Assembly: GCF_014697025.1 (NCBI RefSeq)
Contig: NZ_JACJRC010000002.1
Location: 1-64,000, forward strand
Length of the DNA stretch: 64,000 nt
From: Alkalinema sp. FACHB-956
Lineage (GTDB): Bacteria; Cyanobacteriota; Cyanobacteriia; Leptolyngbyales; Leptolyngbyaceae
Direction: 5' to 3'
Part shown: in pieces, positions 46,059-55,449 of the stretch
Position numbering within the stretch: the stretch's first letter is position 1
How the letters are laid out: the number at the start of each line of letters is the position of its first letter
Made by a program: the position numbers and the translations under genes
Notes under the pieces: model-generated
The model's database searches: none
What the model was told of the DNA's origin: nothing
Seen by the model: only the letters and a program-made list of their open reading frames with translations

Positions 46059-47753
46059 TTACAGAACCTCCAGGGATAGCATTGTTTGGTCATCTTCTTG
46101 GGCAAGGGTGGCCGCTCGAATCCGGGCCAGTAGACGTTTGAGATCTAAGCAGTCCCGATCCTCTTGCAGTAACTTCCAGAAGCCGGCCTGTTGAAGCATC
46201 ATGCCTGAATTAACGGCGCTAGGGGTTGTGGCATAAACTTGCATTTGACTTCGAATCGTGACTTCTGTTACACCATCGCTCATCAGCAGAAAGGTATCTC
46301 CTGGGTTCAGAACGGCGCTACCGGAAGGCGCTTTCCATAGTTCACGAATTCCCAAAGGAACCCCCCGATTCGTTAAATATTGCGGTACGATTTCGGCATC
46401 TGCAACTTGGCGGGACCAAAGCAGAGGATAGAGATGTCCTGCATTGGCATAGACCAGTTGTCGGGTCAGGGGATTAAATCGTGCTAGTACCATGGTGATG
46501 AAGCAGTTGGTACTCACCAAATCATCCAGCAGAATGCGATTGAGATTCTGCATCACATCTTCTGGGTTGGGCGAGGTTTCCTGGGCGAGTTCTCGCCGTA
46601 AGACAGAAATTGCACTGGCCATGAACAAGGCCGCCGGAACGCCTTTACCGGAGACATCCCCCACTGCAAGCCACAGATCTCCCTGGGGATGCTGATATAC
46701 TTCGAAAAAATCTCCTCCGACTTCCCGAGCAGGGTGGCAGCAAGCTTGCACACAAACCCCAGGCAGTTCTGGCAAGGTTTGCCGGAGTAGGTTGTTTTGA
46801 ATTTGTCGTGCGACGGCTAGTTCGGCACGGATTTGTTCGGCTTGCTTTTGAGTTCGCTGATACAGCTTAGCCTGGGAAATCGCAATGACGGCTTGCTCTG
46901 AGACGCCTTCTAGCAGGTCGAGATCTTCCGTAGACCACTGATTTAAATCACCCTTGCGGACAATGGACAGAATGGCTAGCAGATCGGTCTGATAGGTGAG
47001 TGGAATGATGACATGGGCTGTATTTTGTTCGGTGTTGCCTTCTGTAAAGGTCTTAATGGCTCGAAACCCACTCTCCGTTGCGCTGTAGTCTTCTAGAACC
47101 GATCGGATCAACGGCATGGTTGGATTCCACAGGTTCGCAGGAACATGGTCATGGGAAATGTACTGAACCACCTGGCTGGACAGAAAGCCGTTTTCAATGG
47201 GATGTAAGCTACAGCATTCCGATGTGAAGGCTTTACCAAGGGTTTCTACGATCGCTTGCAGCATACTGCTGTAGTCAAGGGATTCCCGGATGGCAGTATT
47301 AACGGCATTAAACAAGGATTCTCGTCGGAGCGATCGGCGCAGTTCCTCAGTCCGTTGTTTGACCACTCGGTAGGTTTCCGCAGCCTGCCGCACGACTGCT
47401 TGGAGTTGTTGCTGATTCCAGGGCTTAGTAATGTACTTAAAGACCTTCCCAGAGTTAATTGCATCAACTAGGTCTTTGACATCAGTATAGGCCGTTAAGA
47501 CAATACGAATCGTGTCGGGGAACCGCTCCACGGTTTTGCTGAGGAACTCGGTGCCCAACATTTCTGGCATTCTCTGGTCAGAAATAATAATGGCAACTTC
47601 CCCGTGCTCCTCGAGTAAATCTAGGGCTGCAATGGCACTTTCTGCCCGGAAAACTTGAAATTCAAGCCGAAATGTGCGATAGAGCAGATCTAGATTGTCT
47701 GGCTCATCGTCAACAATCAACATTTTGAGCTTTGCTTGGGAGCTTTTGTTCAT
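46059..47753 (-). CDS. Response regulator with GAF and PP2C (SpoIIE-type) phosphatase
   Basis: 564 aa in three domains. An N-terminal receiver (8-125) has the acidic pocket DDE, phospho-acceptor Asp59 (SDQRMPE) and Lys110 (TKP). A GAF domain (about 145-296) may bind a ligand. A PP2C-type serine phosphatase (about 320-564) has metal-binding REVGGDFFEV, GDVSGKG and MSDGVTE. Phosphorylation of Asp59 by an unknown histidine kinase would switch the phosphatase, which should dephosphorylate the antagonist handled by the downstream RsbW-like kinase. No kinase gene is adjacent. Confidence 0.93.
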   Translation of the reverse strand: MNKSSQAKLKMLIVDDEPDNLDLLYRTFRLEFQVFRAESAIAALDLLEEHGEVAIIISDQRMPEMLGTEFLSKTVERFPDTIRIVLTAYTDVKDLVDAINSGKVFKYITKPWNQQQLQAVVRQAAETYRVVKQRTEELRRSLRRESLFNAVNTAIRESLDYSSMLQAIVETLGKAFTSECCSLHPIENGFLSSQVVQYISHDHVPANLWNPTMPLIRSVLEDYSATESGFRAIKTFTEGNTEQNTAHVIIPLTYQTDLLAILSIVRKGDLNQWSTEDLDLLEGVSEQAVIAISQAKLYQRTQKQAEQIRAELAVARQIQNNLLRQTLPELPGVCVQACCHPAREVGGDFFEVYQHPQGDLWLAVGDVSGKGVPAALFMASAISVLRRELAQETSPNPEDVMQNLNRILLDDLVSTNCFITMVLARFNPLTRQLVYANAGHLYPLLWSRQVADAEIVPQYLTNRGVPLGIRELWKAPSGSAVLNPGDTFLLMSDGVTEVTIRSQMQVYATTPSAVNSGMMLQQAGFWKLLQEDRDCLDLKRLLARIRAATLAQEDDQTMLSLEVL

Positions 47754-48010
47754 ACCTAACCCAGCACTGGCTGCCTGATTTATAAAGGCTTTACAGGCAG
47801 ATTACCCAAAATTTACAGTTGGCTATCAGTCAGCTTGCAAAAGTAGGCAAATAAGTTTGTAGTAGAAGCTTGGCGGCCCTACTTCTCAGCCTGTAGACAT
47901 GCTGTCTGAAGCTGCAATTGTTTGGATTGTGAATAGTCTGTGCTAGCCTCATCCTCCGTCAGAATTATATTTCAGGTCTGGCTCAAATAAGCCAATCCTT
48001 GGGGCTATTT

Positions 48011-48961
48011 TTACGATCGCCCCTCCGTCGGCTCGGTTGACTGGGATACCACCTGGGAGACCAGCGGCGGGATGGGCGGAAGGCCGCGATTTCGTAGGAA
48101 TTGATTCAGACTTTGGGGGTGGAACAGATACCAGACCGTTCCCCCCAGCAATAAAAACATGGAGAGCGCGAGAAATCCTGACCATACTTGGCGAAGCGCA
48201 GATGGGCGGTTAGCGGTCACAGGATAGCGATCGGGTTTGGCTAAGCGACGAGCCGTCGAGGATGAGCGCCCTGCATGGGTCGGAGATCGAGGTAGATCTG
48301 AACGGGTTGGGGTGAGACTCCGGGCCGGTGCCGTGGGCGTTGCCGGTGTTTTTGGGGTGAGGGGCCGTGCTGTGGCGGTTCTAAGCGCGCTCGTCTGGGT
48401 GGCGAAAGTAGCCGCCGTCTGGCTGCCCCCTAGGGATTCGCTGCGGAGCTGCCGCATGCTCAGGAGCTGATGGGCGACTGGAGTGGGGCGACGATCGGTG
48501 CGGCTCCAGGTTAAGAGAGCACTGGTAGAAATGAGGCAGAGGTTGGGTAACTGAAGGGATTGTAAGCCTTGTAGAGGGATGGGCTCATTGGTCACGAGCA
48601 CCACGAGACTGTGGGAGTTATATTGCGCAAATCCATTGGCACAGCGGGCAACGGCAAGGGCTAAGCGGGATCGCTTGCTCATGCCATGGGCGGGAGCGGG
48701 TTGCAGCAAGGGATGGTCGATCGCGTCATCCGTCCATTGCCAAATCCCCTGTTCCCAGAATCCGAGAAATTCCCGAGCGCGTGCTTCTTGGGATTTTTCG
48801 ATCGCATGCTGACTCAAATCTTGTAATTCTTGCTGTACTACTTGCGGTAGGTAACATTCCCCTACCCGCCGAAAAGCTTGCCAATCGCGGAGTTCGGTCG
48901 ATAAAACAGCACTCAGATCAAACAGGAGCAAAACGGGCGGAACTTCTAGAGCTTTTGTCAT
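48011..48961 (-). CDS. PIN-like domain protein with C-terminal membrane helix
   Basis: 316 aa. The first 160 residues look like a PIN-type nuclease fold: LLLFDLSAVL (first Asp), then YLPQVVQQELQDL with an acidic residue, and VVLVTNEPIPLQGLQ near the end. A long Ser/Thr/Pro/Arg-rich basic linker follows (about 165-260), then one transmembrane helix (about 265-285, SGFLALSMFLLLGGTVWYLF). A membrane-tethered RNase-like role is inferred; one or more catalytic acids may be missing. Not in an operon. Confidence 0.65.
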   Translation of the reverse strand: MTKALEVPPVLLLFDLSAVLSTELRDWQAFRRVGECYLPQVVQQELQDLSQHAIEKSQEARAREFLGFWEQGIWQWTDDAIDHPLLQPAPAHGMSKRSRLALAVARCANGFAQYNSHSLVVLVTNEPIPLQGLQSLQLPNLCLISTSALLTWSRTDRRPTPVAHQLLSMRQLRSESLGGSQTAATFATQTSALRTATARPLTPKTPATPTAPARSLTPTRSDLPRSPTHAGRSSSTARRLAKPDRYPVTANRPSALRQVWSGFLALSMFLLLGGTVWYLFHPQSLNQFLRNRGLPPIPPLVSQVVSQSTEPTEGRS

Positions 48962-49264
48962 AGGTTGAACCCCACAACCGGAAAAATTAATCGTTAAACC
49001 GTCATTAAAACTGTGCAGTCGTTGTTGGGTAATGCCAGGGTGGGTAGTGCCATTGCAAGACCGATTGAGAAGTTCTACGAAGAAAGAGAAAAGTAGATGA
49101 AGTAAGTTGCAATATTATCGAGCGATCGTAGAGGAATCAAGAGTTGGGGCGCAAAATTTAAGGTTTTGCACGGGTAAGCGCCCAAAAGCGCCCACCCATG
49201 TTGCTAATAGGTCTCTTCCCTAAGCTTGCCTGCAATCCGTGATGAGCTAGACTGACTACTTGCC
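48962..49264. other. Intergenic region
   Basis: 303 bp with no gene. It should hold the promoter of the PIN-like gene. A short AGCGCCCA direct repeat is at about 49170-49190. Nothing else was recognised. Confidence 0.35.
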
Positions 49265-50758
49265 TTAGACCGAAAAGCCTAAACGCCCTGCCAAGCTGGG
49301 GGTCAAGGGTAGAAGGATTGTAATCATTAAAAATAACGCTAGCAGACCCAAAGCGGCTCGGGTATCATCCGGTTCGGTGAGTTCATTAAGGCTGGGACGT
49401 TCTAAATTCCGTTGCAAGAAAAGAATGATGATCGCCCAGTAGAGGGCCAAAGGATTGACCAAAGAAGCTAAGCCGAGGAAGAGGATTGTCACAACCGTTG
49501 TACGATTCGCAGTCTTACGGCCATAGATCGCCTGTACGATTCGCCCCCCATCGAGACGCCCTGCGGGCATCAAGTTAATCGCTGTAATTACCAAGCCCAG
49601 CCAGCCCAGTACGACCAAAGGACTGACTTCAATGAAATTTTGTTGGACTTCGCTGCCCAAAATCACGCGGGTCAGGGTTCCCACCAACATGGATCCTTCA
49701 AAAAAAGTGGTCGGAACCTTAAAGGGGCTACCGGGGTGGGAGAGGGTCAATCCGGCAATCAACATCCCTAGGGAGAGTAAGCCGCCTGCTGCGGGCCCTG
49801 CAAAAGCAATGTCAAACAGTGCAGAGCGGTTCGGCAGCAATGACTCAAAGTTGGTTAGAGACCCAAAGGAGCCAATTTGCCAAGTCGGGAAGAAAAAGGG
49901 CCAACTGAGTTTGACTTGGTGCCGTTTGGCCATGACCCAATGGCCTAATTCATGGGCAGCGAGAATGCTGAACAGTCCTGCAGCCAGGGGAACTACTTCG
50001 GCGTAGCGTTGGGGCGCACTGTAGAAATCAAAGCCCTGGAGTAAGCCCGCCATTTCCAAGGTTGTCCCGATCGTGGCGACAAAGAGAATGACCGCCAGAA
50101 TTTTCTGCGTCAGGGTCAGGGGCTTGGGATCATTGCTACTGGGTAGGACGACCACCGTGGGGCGACCTTCTTGATTCTCGACGAGGAATAATCGATAGCG
50201 ATCGCCCAGCCGTTCCTGCAACAGGTCGGACAGCTTAGCATGGACTTTTTCCCCATCTCCCCGCAAATTCCCGTTGAACACGGCTCCGTCTTGGAAGGGA
50301 ATAGTTTCTGTGGCAAAGAAGGTATCCACGCCAAAAATTCCCTTGATGGCAGTTAAATCCTCAGCAGAAATGGGTTGCAGTTGGGCTATGGCCGCTGCGG
50401 GAAAGGGCGTTTTCGTAGAAGTGTCCGCATTTTGATCGGTGGCGGCACTGGTCTCACTGACCTCTGCCCTAGCTTTCGCGATCGCCTCCGCCCGTTTGGC
50501 CAATTCCTCCGGGGCGATCGTACGAATTTGTCGTCCCAGTAGGATATATCCCCCGGTGGAAACGACAAACAGGAGCAGCATGCCCACGAGGTTGAGATAG
50601 ACGCCAACGGAAAAGAGGCCAAAGAACAGCAACCAGGGAGCCATCAAGCTCACCGATTGCAACCAGGACAGGATGCCGAGTTTGCCGTAGGGTTTGGCGC
50701 GATAGAAGCCCCAGCCAAGGATGCCCAGTGCTACTAGCACGGTGAGAGCGGTAATCAT
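49265..50758 (-). CDS. Site-2 protease family zinc metalloprotease (EGY1-like)
   Basis: 497 aa. Intramembrane protease of M50/S2P type. Zinc motif AAHELGHWVMAKR (His269-Glu270-x-x-His273) and the second motif NLMPAGRLDGGR (about 395-406) lie in hydrophobic segments. The N-terminal half has membrane helices, an Ala/Thr-rich stretch and the GNLRG motif (163-167) typical of EGY1/EGY2 plastid homologues. It should cleave membrane-anchored regulators or photosynthetic proteins; the target is unknown. Confidence 0.92.
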   Translation of the reverse strand: MITALTVLVALGILGWGFYRAKPYGKLGILSWLQSVSLMAPWLLFFGLFSVGVYLNLVGMLLLFVVSTGGYILLGRQIRTIAPEELAKRAEAIAKARAEVSETSAATDQNADTSTKTPFPAAAIAQLQPISAEDLTAIKGIFGVDTFFATETIPFQDGAVFNGNLRGDGEKVHAKLSDLLQERLGDRYRLFLVENQEGRPTVVVLPSSNDPKPLTLTQKILAVILFVATIGTTLEMAGLLQGFDFYSAPQRYAEVVPLAAGLFSILAAHELGHWVMAKRHQVKLSWPFFFPTWQIGSFGSLTNFESLLPNRSALFDIAFAGPAAGGLLSLGMLIAGLTLSHPGSPFKVPTTFFEGSMLVGTLTRVILGSEVQQNFIEVSPLVVLGWLGLVITAINLMPAGRLDGGRIVQAIYGRKTANRTTVVTILFLGLASLVNPLALYWAIIILFLQRNLERPSLNELTEPDDTRAALGLLALFLMITILLPLTPSLAGRLGFSV

Positions 50759-50962
50759 CTCCGAACCTTCAAACGCGAATTTTAAACAGATATGGAATCT
50801 CTGTAATGCTTCTGGGACAAGATTTTCACCCTGATTTCCAGTGCCTTACTCTATCAATTTACGGCAAGATGCTGAGCCATGGGGTACGGAGAGCCGCATT
50901 TCCCCTGGGGTATCGGGCTCAGCATCGCGCCCTTTGAGCTGTTAGATTTACCAGGCTTTGTG

Positions 50963-51013
50963 AACCCAATCTGAAGTTAAACCCAGTTTGGAGTTAAACC
51001 CAGTCTGCGGTCA
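50963..51013. repeat. 17-bp tandem repeat over the epimerase gene end
   Basis: AACCCAATCTGAAGTTA, AACCCAGTTTGGAGTTA and AACCCAGTCTGCGGTCA are head to tail. The minus-strand stop of the aldose-1-epimerase-like gene (50994-50996) lies at the edge of the middle unit; the third unit encodes its last residues (ADWV). Confidence 0.92.
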
Positions 51014-51869
51014 GTTCAATTTGCAACGATCGGGTTTCTCCGGGGGCGAGGGTGATGAGGCGATCCCCGGTATTGAGGGCATTGCGGGGGGCTGACCAGG
51101 GTTCTAAGCAGTAAAAGTCCTGATCCTGAAGTGTCCAGAAGACGAGGGTGGAAAAGGCGGGACTGTAGGTGAGGGTGAGGCGCAGGTGGGTTTGTAGGTC
51201 GGTGGCGATCGCGACGGTGCGGCTTAGGTCGGGGAAGGCCCAATCAATTTCTGGTTGGGCAAAATCAAAGGTGTTGAAAAAGGGTAGCGCTTGCTGGGTC
51301 TTTTGGTCGATCGCGCTACTGGCGGGCAAATCGAACCGCAGTTGGGATTTATCTTGGACGTTGAAATAGGGATGGAAGCCCGTGGAAAAGGGCATGGGGG
51401 TTTGGGATCGGTTGGTGTATTGCTGGTCGATCGTGAGGCGATTACCCAAGATGCGGTAGGTAAATTCCAGATGGAAATCGAAGGGATAGACCTCGTAGGT
51501 TTGGGCGTTGCTGGAGAGGGCGAGGGTGAGGCTAGCGCAGTCGGTGGCGGATTGGCTGACGACTTGCCAAGGTAGATCGCGGGCAAACCCATGCTGCTTG
51601 AGGTTGTAGGTGCGATCGCCCAGGGTATAGCGATTGTTGGGCAGGTTGCCGCAGATGGGAAACAGGATGGGAATGCCGCCCCGAATGGAAAGACTCGGAT
51701 CCTGGAACCGTTCCTGATTGAGATACAGGAGTTCGCGATCCTGGATCTGCCAGCGGGTGATGATCCCCCCCCGATCGGGGACTACTTCGATCGAGGCTTG
51801 GGCGGTTTCATCGTGGAGGCGATAGGTCAGGTACTGCTGCTGAAGGTGTTCGACGGAGAATGCGGTCAT
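50994..51869 (-). CDS. Aldose 1-epimerase (galactose mutarotase-like)
   Basis: 291 aa. A beta-sandwich of the galactose-mutarotase fold: RGGIPILFPICGNLPNNRY, KQHGFARDLPWQV with the acid/base His, and FSTGFHPYFNV with the second His. The C-terminal LEPWSAPRNALNTGDRLITL carries the catalytic Glu region typical of the YihR/HGF group (D-hexose-6-phosphate mutarotase side). It should interconvert alpha and beta anomers of a hexose or hexose phosphate. A 3' tandem repeat covers its stop codon. Confidence 0.88.
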   Translation of the reverse strand: MTAFSVEHLQQQYLTYRLHDETAQASIEVVPDRGGIITRWQIQDRELLYLNQERFQDPSLSIRGGIPILFPICGNLPNNRYTLGDRTYNLKQHGFARDLPWQVVSQSATDCASLTLALSSNAQTYEVYPFDFHLEFTYRILGNRLTIDQQYTNRSQTPMPFSTGFHPYFNVQDKSQLRFDLPASSAIDQKTQQALPFFNTFDFAQPEIDWAFPDLSRTVAIATDLQTHLRLTLTYSPAFSTLVFWTLQDQDFYCLEPWSAPRNALNTGDRLITLAPGETRSLQIELTADWV

Positions 51870-52040
51870 GGGTCAAGTGGGGGTGTAGAGTCCAGAACCT
51901 ATTATTTCAAGGTTTCCTGGGATTCGGAGAACTGCCGCCTGGTTTCTCGCAATTTACTGAAATTCAATTTATAGAATAGAGACAACTCTTGCTACTATGA
52001 AGGTTTGGTTCTTTCCCATCCATTTCCCCATCCGAGTTCT

Positions 52041-53405
52041 ATGCCGTTACCTGTTGTTGCCATTATTGGCCGTCCCAATGTCGGTAAATCAACCATCGTT
52101 AATCGCCTTGCCCAAGTGCAGGAGGCGATCGTGTTTGATGAACCCGGCGTGACCCGCGATCGTACCTACAAGCGAGCCTTCTGGCGCGATCGGGAATTTA
52201 TGGTCGTGGATACAGGGGGCTTAGTCTTTGACGACGACACGGAATTTTTGCCCTTTATTCGGGAGCAGGCAGAGGCTGCGTTGCTTGAAGCCTGTGCGGC
52301 AATTTTTGTGGTGGATGGGCAGGAAGGCTTGACGGTAGCGGATGAGGAAATCGCGAGTTGGTTGCGCTTGCAGGATGTGCCCGTTGTGGTCGCGGTCAAT
52401 AAGTGTGAATCGGTGACGCAGGGGGAATTGCAGGCGGCGGAATTTTGGAGTCTGGGCTTGGGACAACCCTACGCATCTTCAGGGATCCATGGGAACGGGA
52501 CAGGCGATGTTCTGGATGAAGTCCTGAAGCATTTTCCGCCGATCGAAGAGGTGGAGGAAGCGGAGGAAATCCGGGTGGCGATCGTGGGACGGCCCAATGT
52601 GGGCAAGTCCAGTTTGCTGAATGCCTTCACGGGACAAAATCGCTCGATCGTCAGTCCGATTTCCGGTACCACTCGTGACACGATCGATATGTTGGTGGAA
52701 CGCAAGGGTGTCAACTATCGGCTGATTGACACCGCCGGGATTCGCAAAAAGAAACATGTGGAATACGGGCCGGAATTTTTCAGCATTAACCGCGCCTTTA
52801 AAGCCATCAACCGGGCTGACGTTGTGCTGATGGTGATTGATGCGGTGGACGGCGTAACCGAACAGGATCAAAAGCTGGCAGGACGGATCCTGGATGAAGG
52901 GCGAGCCTGTGTGGTGGTGGTCAACAAGTGGGATGCGATCGAAAAGGATTCCACAACGATTTACGAATATGAACGGGATGTGCGATCGCGGCTGCACTTT
53001 ACAGAATGGGCCGATATGATTTTCACCAGTGCTATGAATGGGCAACGGGTGGAGAAAATTTTCGATCTGATTGCCCCCGCAGCGGAACAGCATCGGCGAC
53101 GCATTGGGACATCTGTCATTAATGAAATTCTGGAAGATGCGGTGATGTGGCATACGCCGCCCACGACTCGCCAGGGGAAACAGGGCAAGATTTACTACGG
53201 TACGCAGGTGAGTGCCCAGCCCCCGACGATCGCGCTATTTGTCAATAATCCCGAACTATTTGGGGATGGCTATCGGCGTTACATTGAGCGCAAGTTCCGG
53301 GAGTCGTTGGGCTTTAAGGGGACTCCGATTCGGCTGTTGTGGCGCGGCAAGAAAGTGCGGGATGTGGAACGGAATACGGCAAACCGTGCGGTGCGGGTGA
53401 AGTAG
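52041..53405 (+). CDS. der: Ribosome biogenesis GTPase Der (EngA)
   Basis: 454 aa from the ATG at 52041 ([18 protein letters not shown]); a TTG 12 codons earlier is less likely. Two consecutive GTPase domains are seen: [13 protein letters not shown] and NKCE in the first; [14 protein letters not shown] and NKWD in the second. A KH-like C-terminal domain follows. Der matures the 50S subunit. Confidence 0.97.
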   Translation: MPLPVVAIIGRPNVGKSTIVNRLAQVQEAIVFDEPGVTRDRTYKRAFWRDREFMVVDTGGLVFDDDTEFLPFIREQAEAALLEACAAIFVVDGQEGLTVADEEIASWLRLQDVPVVVAVNKCESVTQGELQAAEFWSLGLGQPYASSGIHGNGTGDVLDEVLKHFPPIEEVEEAEEIRVAIVGRPNVGKSSLLNAFTGQNRSIVSPISGTTRDTIDMLVERKGVNYRLIDTAGIRKKKHVEYGPEFFSINRAFKAINRADVVLMVIDAVDGVTEQDQKLAGRILDEGRACVVVVNKWDAIEKDSTTIYEYERDVRSRLHFTEWADMIFTSAMNGQRVEKIFDLIAPAAEQHRRRIGTSVINEILEDAVMWHTPPTTRQGKQGKIYYGTQVSAQPPTIALFVNNPELFGDGYRRYIERKFRESLGFKGTPIRLLWRGKKVRDVERNTANRAVRVK

Positions 53406-53426
53406 ACGCGATTCACGGCTTTTATT

Positions 53427-53507
53427 CGATCCCCCCTAGCCCCCCTTCAAAAGGGGGGAACTTGCTTACTCAAAGTCCCCCTTATTAAGGGGGATTTAGG
53501 GGGATCG
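53427..53507. repeat. Dispersed palindromic repeat, full copy
   Basis: Outer arms CGATCCCCC (53427-53435) and GGGGGATCG (53499-53507) enclose two inner palindromes: CCCCCCTTC/GAAGGGGGG-like at 53440-53458 and CCCCCTTATTAAGGGGG at 53477-53493. This double-stem shape is known as a widespread intergenic repeat in cyanobacteria. A second, shorter piece is at 53586-53614 and a half copy at about 61868-61901. Confidence 0.85.
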
Positions 53508-53585
53508 AAACTCTAGCATTTTCGCGTGATTGAAAACTGAAGCCAATGATTTGGTTGATTGCGTAAAAATTGCGTAAAAGTTGAT

Positions 53586-53614
53586 TCCCCTAGCCCCCCT
53601 CAATAAGGGGGGAT
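53586..53614. repeat. Dispersed palindromic repeat, partial copy
   Basis: CCCCTAGCCCCCCTCAATAA followed by GGGGGGATT repeats the left half of the element at 53427-53507, 14 bp before the histidine kinase gene, so it may fold in its mRNA leader. Confidence 0.75.
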
Positions 53615-53627
53615 TTTAATTAGTGCG

Positions 53628-54911
53628 ATGTTTCAGGCAACCCGTCGGCGATTGGCAATTTGGTACACCACGGTAACGGCGGTGTTGTTGCTTGCGTTTG
53701 CGATGGGATTTTATTTTTATGTTCGCAGTACGTTAATTGAGCGGATTGACGATACGTTGAGCCATGTGGTGGAGGTGGTGCAACGATCGCTGGTGATTGA
53801 ACCCGCCGAACCCCGATCGCGCGCTTTACAAGTCAACGTTGAAGCGAGTTTTCGGGATAATTTTTTGGTGCAGGAGGACGACCACATTGATTTGGAGTGG
53901 TTTAGTCCAACGGGGGAGTTGATGTGGTCTACCTTTTCAGACCCGATCGGGGTGCCGTTGCATGTTTACAGTAATGGTGAGACGGTGCATTTGGATGAAT
54001 CCCATCTGTTGCGACAGGTGACGGAGCGGATTGAGTTTGGGCGGCAGGTGTTGGGCTATTTGCGGGTCAGTCATCCCTGGTTTGAAGTGACGAAACCGAC
54101 GCGGCAATTGTTTTTTGATTTGGTGTTGGGGCTGAGCGGGCTGATTGCGATCGTGGCGAGTGTGGGCTGGTTACTGTCTGGTCTTGCTATGCAACCGATT
54201 CGGGAATCCTACCAGCGTTTGAAGCAATTTACCGCCGATGCTTCCCATGAGTTGCGCAATCCGATCGCGGTGATTCAAACCAATGTGCAAGTGGCATTGG
54301 CCGATGCGGAACCCGATCCGCAAGCCCAGCGTTATCATTTGCAAGTGGTAGAACGTTTAACACGCCGTTTAGGGAAGTTGGTGGATGATTTGCTTTTCCT
54401 GGCTCGGCAGGATAGTGGGATGGTGCAGCCGCAGTGGGGCACGATCGACCTGCGGGATTTGCTGGAAGAAGTGGTGGAAGAACAATGGATGGTGGCGGAG
54501 GAAAAGGGAATTCAGTTAGATCTGAAGCCATCGGTAGAAAATGCTTCTATTCAGGGCGATCGAGATCAATTATCGCGATTGTTTACTAACCTAGTCAGCA
54601 ATGCTATCCAGTACACACCAAAGTCAGGTAACGTCACAGTAGAGTTGCAAACGAGTAAACGCAATAATCATTCGGTCTATCAAGTGAATGTGATTGATAC
54701 AGGAATCGGCATTCCGGAAGAAGCGTTGCCACAATTGTTCGATCGATTTTACCGCGTTGACCCAGCTCGATCGAAGGCATCGGGGGGAACAGGCTTGGGC
54801 TTAGCGATCGCCCAGGCGATCGTGGATAACCACCACGGCACGATCCAAGTAGAGAGCCAAGTCAACCAAGGCACAACGATACGAGTCACCTTACCTGAAC
54901 TAGAACATTGA
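53628..54911 (+). CDS. Membrane sensor histidine kinase
   Basis: 427 aa. Two transmembrane helices (about 12-32 and 163-185) bracket a periplasmic domain of about 130 residues. HisKA has the phospho-acceptor His in ADASHELRNPIAVIQ. HATPase boxes are NLVSNAIQYTP (N), DTGIGIPEEALPQLFDRFYR (G1/F) and SGGTGLGLAIAQAI (G2). A short HAMP-like linker (AMQPIRESYQRLK) is present. The response regulator is not adjacent, so this is an orphan kinase here. The signal is unknown. Confidence 0.93.
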   Translation: MFQATRRRLAIWYTTVTAVLLLAFAMGFYFYVRSTLIERIDDTLSHVVEVVQRSLVIEPAEPRSRALQVNVEASFRDNFLVQEDDHIDLEWFSPTGELMWSTFSDPIGVPLHVYSNGETVHLDESHLLRQVTERIEFGRQVLGYLRVSHPWFEVTKPTRQLFFDLVLGLSGLIAIVASVGWLLSGLAMQPIRESYQRLKQFTADASHELRNPIAVIQTNVQVALADAEPDPQAQRYHLQVVERLTRRLGKLVDDLLFLARQDSGMVQPQWGTIDLRDLLEEVVEEQWMVAEEKGIQLDLKPSVENASIQGDRDQLSRLFTNLVSNAIQYTPKSGNVTVELQTSKRNNHSVYQVNVIDTGIGIPEEALPQLFDRFYRVDPARSKASGGTGLGLAIAQAIVDNHHGTIQVESQVNQGTTIRVTLPELEH

Positions 54912-54940
54912 ATCTAAAGAATCCTAAAATAGCACTCCTC

Positions 54941-55447
54941 TCATCTCAAATCTAAGCGATATTGTCCCTCAAAAATATTATTTCTAATTCTATGGAGTTC
55001 TTCAAGCCAGAATGAGTTAGGAGATAACAACTCATAATCTGATACAGTTCTTTTTGCCTGAAGAGACTGGTGAATTTTATGAATTAGTTGATTGTAATTG
55101 ATCTGCATTTGAGAATCCTTTAAATAGGAACTAGTCGTTAAGGAAATCGTAATAGCATCTACATAATAGTTGCGAATCCCCCAGAAAAAAACAGAGAGTT
55201 TACATCTTGAAAAAGCATATTCTATTCCTCCCAGTACAGGCCATGCAAGCAATTTTTTGATAGCTTGATTTTCTGACGAGACAACCTCCGACTCCTTATC
55301 TTGATCATTCAAATCATTAAATACAACCAGTGTATCTGTCAAAAATTGGACATTGCTTTCCTTAAAGCAAGCACTAAGCTGATTGAAAATGACAGCAGCT
55401 TCTACGGATTCTCCAAGTATCAAAACAGTGTCAATATAACTTGTCAT
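54941..55447 (-). CDS. Putative immunity protein for the DUF4157 toxin
   Basis: 168 aa from the ATG at 55447, two bases after the stop of the 1101-aa toxin-like gene. An upstream ORF start at 55498 would overlap that gene and is not preferred. The protein is soluble-looking, slightly acidic in the middle, with a hydrophobic centre (LAWPVLGGIEYAFSRCKLSV). No family is recognised. It is markedly AT-rich: hand counting 55081-55140 gives 18 G+C of 60. Position, size and composition match the immunity gene of polymorphic toxin systems, but no test of this can be made here. Confidence 0.6.
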   Translation of the reverse strand: MTSYIDTVLILGESVEAAVIFNQLSACFKESNVQFLTDTLVVFNDLNDQDKESEVVSSENQAIKKLLAWPVLGGIEYAFSRCKLSVFFWGIRNYYVDAITISLTTSSYLKDSQMQINYNQLIHKIHQSLQAKRTVSDYELLSPNSFWLEELHRIRNNIFEGQYRLDLR

Positions 55448-55449
55448 AA

